DNA of 64,000 nucleotides from NCBI RefSeq assembly GCF_023343835.1, contig NC_064449.1, forward strand, positions 2,579,778 to 2,643,777. The letters are read 5' to 3'. Shown piece by piece: positions 58,704-64,000 of this stretch. Both the position numbers and the translations under genes were made by a program. The stretch comes from Lagopus muta. Taxonomy: Eukaryota; Chordata; Aves; Galliformes; Phasianidae. The first letter of the stretch is position 1. Each line of letters begins with the position of its first letter. The notes under the pieces are model-generated. The model worked only from the letters and a program-made list of their open reading frames with translations, searched no databases and had not been told where the DNA came from.

Positions 58704-58825
58704 GGCGAGCAGAGCAGCACGGCGCCGGGCACGCAGCAGGGACGGTGTGCAGAGCAGCGAGGGGACGGGCAGCGCCTCGCATGGCAGCCACCTGCTGGCA
58801 CCAGGCTTCAGGCGTCCTTCGGCAC
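58704..58825 (-). other. AIFM3: AIFM3 exon 2, 5' UTR part
   Basis: On the minus strand an acceptor tgccccacgcag precedes 122 bases that run into the ATG at 58703. An out-of-frame ATG (gccATGc) lies upstream within this UTR, so a short upstream reading frame overlaps the real start. The acceptor choice is inferred. Confidence 0.6.
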
Positions 58826-58943
58826 CTGCGTGGGGCACAAAAATCCTTCTGAAGTTTTAAATCACCAGAGTCGCTTGGTTCATCTCCAGGCTTTAATAAC
58901 TTTCTGAAGCCCTGCCTTTGGGAAGGCTAGAATTAACCGTTTC

Positions 58944-59062
58944 ATAGAATCACAGCACGGGTGGGTTGGAGGGGCCCTTACAACCCCCCCCCCCCCCCAC
59001 CAGCCCAGGCTGCCCAGAGCCCATCCATGGCCTGGAGCAGCACTGGGGATGGGGCACACGTG
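58944..59062 (-). mobile_element. CR1 LINE 3' fragment (-) with poly(C) run
   Basis: Starts catagaatcacagcacgggt, gggttggaggggcccttaca, then a 16-17 base C run at about 58984-59000, then caggctgcccagagcccatc and ggagcagcactggggatggg. The C run replaces part of the usual tail. AIFM3 intron 1. Confidence 0.85.
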
Positions 59063-60958
59063 AGGTTCATACAGGCTCACCTCTCAACCCTGTGCAGGTC
59101 CCCGTGGATGAGCCAGGAGTGTGTTATGAAAGCTACAGCCAGTCCCCAAAGAGCCATTGCATTTGTGCAGAGCTCCCAGTCAAGCTCATTTGCAGAAGGA
59201 ATGGAACAAGGAAAAGCCAAGTCACTGAGTGGCAAGGGTGAGAGCATCCAAGGAGAGCAGCTTGCCAATACTTATGCTACAGCAAATGCAAAAAAGAAAC
59301 AAACACTCAAGGAAGGAGGCACAGAGATGCAGAAGATTTGGGAAAAATACAGCAGCAAAGTCACATGCAGTATCTGCTTTGCTGCTATGTGGACCTTTGC
59401 CAAAACTCACAGGAAGAAATGGAAAATGGTTTTATAGGAGAGAAAGAGAGTCTCGGCAGTTGAGACTGTTGTATATCAGTGATATAGGACAATAATTTAC
59501 TGTAAAGCAATAGAAGATTCCCAACCCTGCAGAGATGCCAAATCACAGTTGAAAGCAGGATGCTTTTCCAGCCGGTCTGGCTGGTTTCTGAGGGGTTTGG
59601 CGGGTGCCTGCCCATGAGTATTGGCCATTTGAATGAAGTGAATGCTTTGTTTGGGCCTTCAAGGCAGCAATCTGAAGCAATCCCCTGCGCAGTTCCCCTA
59701 CTGATGGTCCCCGCAGGCTCTCTGGAGGGAGAGGCTGTGCCTGGGCTGACCCTTGGCAGAGGCTGGGAGGTTGATAGATGCCTGACGTCCCCATGGCTGG
59801 GATCCTACAGCTGTTCACAGCAAGCATCGTGAGCATCGTTTCAGCCCCACAAGCAACAGGCTGAACCTCCCATCTGGGAGCCCCACAGCCAAGTGCCACT
59901 GGAGAGCCACAGGATCCTGGTTAAAAGGTCTCTGGATGTCAGGTCATCTCATGATCTCCCCACCTGTGAGCAATGTGAGATAACCCTACTCTAAGCTTTG
60001 AATAACAGACCTTGGTGAGGTGAGAAGTCCCACAAACACATGGAGGTCCCTATGGCTACCAGATCTCCCAGATGCCTATCAGTAGAAAAGGCTGAGGTCC
60101 AATGGATGACAAAGAACATGGATATCCACCCATGGCAGCCGGAAACTGCCCCACGCTCCCCATCCACACCTCTTCCACCAGACGTAGAGCTCCTAAGAAA
60201 TGGAAGGTGGAGACGTTCAGAGTGATATCAGCACCACAGCACTCTCGCAGTCAGATGCAGGGCCTGGCAAGGATTTTCTTTTTCTCTCAGCTCTGTCACT
60301 TCTGAAGTACTTTGCCCCTCTCCACAGCTCTGAGCACAGCCCCTCGCCTGGCTGAGCCATTTCGGGTCAGTGATTCCCTGCTTTGCAGGACCAGCAATCC
60401 AGCTGTGCCCTTGATCTCTCAAGCACTATTCCCTGTGGCAGTTTTGTTTATCTAGCTCTCAATCATTTGTAGCACAGATATTCACAGGGAATGTCCTAGA
60501 GCTTCAAGCTCAACAGGAGATGCTATTTTTTAACTGCCTCTGCATAAAATAAGATTGTCTTTTCATTGCATTTCTGTCCCACTGTTTGCAAACAAACCCC
60601 TGTTTCTGACTCAAGAACTTCTCCCTTCAGAAGTATTACAAGTTACTGCAGATAGTTTTGGGGCTCACAGTATTTAAAGATCTCAGCATGTTCTTCTCAG
60701 GACTTGCTTTGTGGATGCCTCTGAAGAGTGCATGGTCTGAAGAGAAGGCTCCATGCCTGGGAGAAGAACATCAATCTTCATCAGTCTTCCACAACAGAAC
60801 TGTTGGAAGGTCCATGATGTCTATCAGTATTGTCCTTCTTCCAACATATCCATACAAGAAGGCCTTCCAGAAGTCACCCTCAGCTAAGGACTGCTCTGGC
60901 AACCCAGGCAGTCATGATAGTGCTGGAAGTGTTTCACTCCAGCTCTCACACAGACTCT

Positions 60959-61425
60959 CCAGCAAAGCCTAGATCCACATTTGCCTCTCCAAGATGATGG
61001 AGCAGATCTTCCTGGAAAACGATGCTGAGGCCCACGGAAAACAGAGAGGTGATTGGTTACAGCCAACACATCTACACTGAGGGCTCAAGAAGTGGGACCA
61101 TGGGCAAAGTCCTGCACCTGGGCTGGGGCAATCCCAAACACACATACAGGTGGAGAAGAACTCGGTGGTTTGGCTGATGAAAAGCTGAATGTGAGCCAGC
61201 AATGTGCTCTTGCAGCTCAGAAAGCCAACTGCATCCTGTGCTGTGGCAAAAGAAGCATGGCAAAAGAAGCATGGCCAGCAGGATGATGGAGGTGATTGTC
61301 CTCCTCTGGTCTGCCCTTGTGAGACCCAACCTAGAGAACTGCATTCAGCTCAGGGCCCCCAGCACAAGAAAAACTGGACAAGAAGGACCTGCTGGAGTGA
61401 GTCCAGAGATGAGGTTTGCCGTCCC
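60959..61425 (+). mobile_element. CR1 LINE internal fragment, 3' end of the pol region (+)
   Basis: An older and more 5' piece than the other copies. It has aggtgattggttacagccaa, aaagtcctgcacctgggctg, gggcaatcccaaacacacat, acaggtggagaa, gctgatgaaaagctgaatgt, gagccagcaatgtgctcttg, cagctcagaaagccaactgc and ttgtgagacccaacctagag, tracking the end of the CR1 reverse transcriptase region. The usual terminal ~250 bases are missing or replaced. A 15-base duplication (gcaaaagaagcatg) lies near 61245-61275. Confidence 0.85.
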
Positions 61426-61832
61426 ATCTCTGCAGCTGGGAATCCAGGGTGAATCTGTCCCCAGTCCCAAAACTGTCTGCTCTAAAGTGCAAACAGGACC
61501 ATGTGCCCATGCTAGAGAGAGAGATTTGGGTTTGCAAGCTGTGCCCTGAGCAAGAGCAAGAGCTCAGGGCACCTGATGACACCATCCACACTTGCAGGAA
61601 AGAGCTGGCTCTGGCTCTGGTCCCTGCTGTGGAAAAAAACAATCCTTGATCCCAAAGCTCTCTATATCTACTGCAGAGTTCCCTCCTTGCCAGCTCTCTG
61701 TATGTGCACAATATTGTCTTTCACACAGAGAACAGTGGGAACTGCTGAGCAGCTCCAGCAGGAGACCTGTTATGGGCACACCCTGCAAACAGAGCGGAGC
61801 ACAAACCCCTCCATGGTGGTGACCTCCACTGC

Positions 61833-61909
61833 ATCCCATCCCATCCCATCCCTTCCCATCCCATCCCATCCCATCCCATCCCATCCCATCCCATCCCATC
61901 CCATCCCAC
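61833..61909 (+). repeat. (ATCCC)n pentanucleotide array
   Basis: About 15 units of CATCC with one CTTCC variant, in AIFM3 intron 1. Probably polymorphic. Confidence 0.95.
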
Positions 61910-63539
61910 TGGCCATGTCCTAGGGCACAGAGCACCTGCAGCATTTCTGCTGCAAATAGGGAATGGAGGGACAATGGAGGAGGCAGGAGCACATCCCTCT
62001 CATGTCACCGTCTGAGAGCAGAGCCAGGTGCTGGGCTGCCCAATGAACCCTGAGGCTCAGTGCCAAAAGCCCCCTGACCCTTCACCACCCCCACCCCTGC
62101 TGGCAGCCCCCTACTCACTGAGTCCTGGACACCACTGGGCTCCAACCCAGCCAGATTCACAGATCCAGTACATGACAGCAGAAGGACCATCCCCACACAG
62201 CACCCCCCTGACAGTTCCAATCCTTCTATTTCCATCCTAAATGTGTCCACTTCTCCCTTCCATTGTACCGCACCGCCCTCCATCCCCAGCAGACCTTTGC
62301 TCTCCATGATCCGTACCCAGGCACCATTTTCCACAAGTGAGTTCTGGTGTCCTTGCACAGGGGCTCTCCGTTTCTCTTCTTTTTCAGAGGATCCACTCTC
62401 CTGCGAGCCAGAGCCACACAGTGCTCACCCCACTCTGACAGACCTCCCCCCCCCCAGCCTGGTGTAGCAATGCTAACACTCCTCTGAGCTGAAAAGTCTC
62501 AGGGCTGTCTCTTGGCTCCATCTCCAGAATAACACAGGCTGTGCTGCCAAGGAAAGCAGAACTCTCCTCTGGATGCATGACTCCAACACAGCCCAGGTGT
62601 GGACAGAGCCTCAGGGGTCCCAAGGCACTCCCAGCACCCCACACTGTGCACTGATGTATTGTCAGCCCAAGTCCTGACCCGGGGACAGCGCGGGGGTTGG
62701 AAAGAGCCACCAGGAGGACAACAGAGTCCTGCAGAGCAGAGCTAGGACAGCATTTTTAGGGAGGGTTAAACCTGGGCTTCTAGCACAACTGGAGGGTGAA
62801 AACAGACAGATCTCCATCCTGGATGTCAGGAAGCACTCCTTTCAGAAACTGTGCTACCTAGGATGCACGTGCTCACATAGACCAGCCCTACAGCACAGCT
62901 GAGGAGGGAAATGCCCGAGTTTGTGCCACTGGTCCCATCCCATCTCCAGGATGCTGCACCTGACACCATCACACCGCCACACACAGCCTGGTGCACAAGC
63001 TGGGAGGGATCCCTGTCCCACTGCACATCACCAGTTGCAAAGCTGCCACAAATGGGCCCCACTGGCTCCTGGAGAAGTGCAGCAGCCATATCAGACTGCA
63101 ATTAGCCACAACTGTGCTGCTTCAGCAGTTTAGAGGCTCCAGGTTAAAGGCTCATTCAGCAGCACTCTCGTCGCCACCGCTCCAACGTGTGCTCTGCAAG
63201 CTGGATGGAAAATGTTCTGACATTAATAATTAAACGAGAGATTTGGTCCAGATCTCAAAGGTACTCCCATAAATGGCAAAACGCTGAAAAGCCACCCAGG
63301 TGCGGGCTGCTGGATGCACAACTCCAGGTATTTCACAATGAAAAGAGGTTCCAGTGCTGTCTTAGAGGGAAGTCCTCCTCGCCACCATCACCATTTCACC
63401 ACTGCACAAGGGACAAGCGTGATCCCTGCTGAAGCAGTGCAGGAGTTCATCACGGGAGCTTTTTCCATGCCTAACAGCCAAGCACAACACCTCCTCGTTT
63501 CTGCTTCCACACATCGCTCTGGGAATGTGACGTTCACTT

Positions 63540-64000
63540 TCAGAGGGACCGCACGGCTCCCCGCTCTCCCCATTCGCTCACCCAGCAGCACATCACACCC
63601 GCGTGCACAGACCGCACCGCTCGCCCCTCGCCGGCCCCACCGCGGCTGAGCGCCCGGCTGGGGTTCCGCTCCCCGAATAGAGACGAACAAACTTGCAGGG
63701 CACGCTGAGCGTTCTGCCGTTGGAACGCGGAGAAACGCAGCTTTCCTCCCGCAGCACCGCGGCCCGCTTGCTCGGTGCTACCAAACCCCGCGCGCTCACT
63801 GCGGTTCCGAACCACCCGCAAAGCCGGTACCGGGACCTGGAGACAGCGCGGTACCGGCAGCCCGCCGTTGTCCCCGCGGGATGCTCCTCCCGGAGCCGCA
63901 GCCCCGCACTTACCTGGGCAGCTCCCGGCTCGGCACCGCGGCACCGCAGCATCGCGGCGGCAGGAGGGAGCGCGGCCGCCCCCGGGCGGGTCGGGGCGGG
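63540..64000 (-). promoter_or_regulatory. AIFM3: AIFM3 CpG-island promoter and probable first exon
   Basis: The last 460 bases are CpG-rich. On the minus strand a consensus donor GCCCAG|GTAAGTGC sits at 63914/63913. The exon runs right to the window edge or past it. It contains an ATG (63952) whose frame, if joined to the acceptor at 58825, stops five codons later, so it would be a short upstream reading frame. That this exon belongs to AIFM3 is inferred from strand, position and lack of another gene between. Confidence 0.6.

Larger units (their letters stand above)
59063..63540. other. AIFM3 intron 1, remainder
   Basis: Apart from the CR1 copy at 60959-61425 and the pentamer array at 61833-61909, I see no feature. 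No extra exon with plausible coding content was found on either strand. Confidence 0.45.

Noticed and set aside
58704-58838. N-terminal extension of AIFM3 from an upstream in-frame ATG at 58838
   Set aside because: That ATG lies in the inferred intron, before the acceptor; MGGCFSK is the conserved start.
1-64000. Endogenous retrovirus or other capsid-bearing element
   Set aside because: I saw no long terminal repeat pairs, primer-binding site or recognisable gag/pol/env segments; the dispersed repeats seen are CR1 LINE pieces.

Overview
This window is vertebrate nuclear DNA with split host genes and no bacterial or phage content. Many short fragments have the 3' ends typical of CR1 LINEs, introns are compact, and gene content matches the conserved neighbourhood of human 22q11.2. 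Together these point to a bird, probably a galliform (in chicken this block lies on chromosome 15, from memory). The species cannot be fixed from the sequence alone.

Layout, left to right. 1-6.1 kb: 3' half of SCARF2 (+), cut by the window edge. 6.1-11.6 kb: intergenic, with CR1 pieces and minisatellites. 11.8-17.8 kb: complete DGCR6 (+), with a 19-bp GC-box minisatellite in its promoter and an intron 1 made almost wholly of a G-poor repeat. 20.5-25.5 kb: SLC7A4 (+), four coding exons behind a CpG-island first exon. 26.9-33.04 kb: LRRC74B (-), eight coding exons. 33.04-37.4 kb: P2RX6 (+), twelve exons, head to head with LRRC74B. 37.5-38.9 kb: a TMEM17-like gene, TMEM17B (-), tail to tail with P2RX6. 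41.6-64 kb: AIFM3 (-), eighteen coding exons and a CpG-island first exon at the right edge.

All six complete gene models were built by hand from splice sites, phase continuity and remembered human proteins. Each closes in frame: DGCR6 200 aa, SLC7A4 653, LRRC74B 367, P2RX6 399, TMEM17B 199, AIFM3 586. These genes are not a pathway. They are a scavenger-type receptor, a coiled-coil protein, a CAT-like carrier, a leucine-rich repeat protein, an ATP-gated channel subunit, a ciliary transition-zone protein and a Rieske/FAD oxidoreductase.

The most striking feature is at 33,034-33,041. An 8-bp palindrome, GCCATGGC, carries the preferred start codon of P2RX6 on one strand and the first in-frame start codon of LRRC74B on the other, each in a strong Kozak context. 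The two divergent mRNAs must therefore overlap at their 5' ends if these starts are used. Other points worth checking are the GC-box array at DGCR6, a tandem repeat carrying a tRNA T-arm/B-box-like motif in P2RX6 intron 2, and a phase-compatible 60-nt candidate cassette exon in AIFM3. No retrovirus, LTR element or other capsid-bearing element was recognised.
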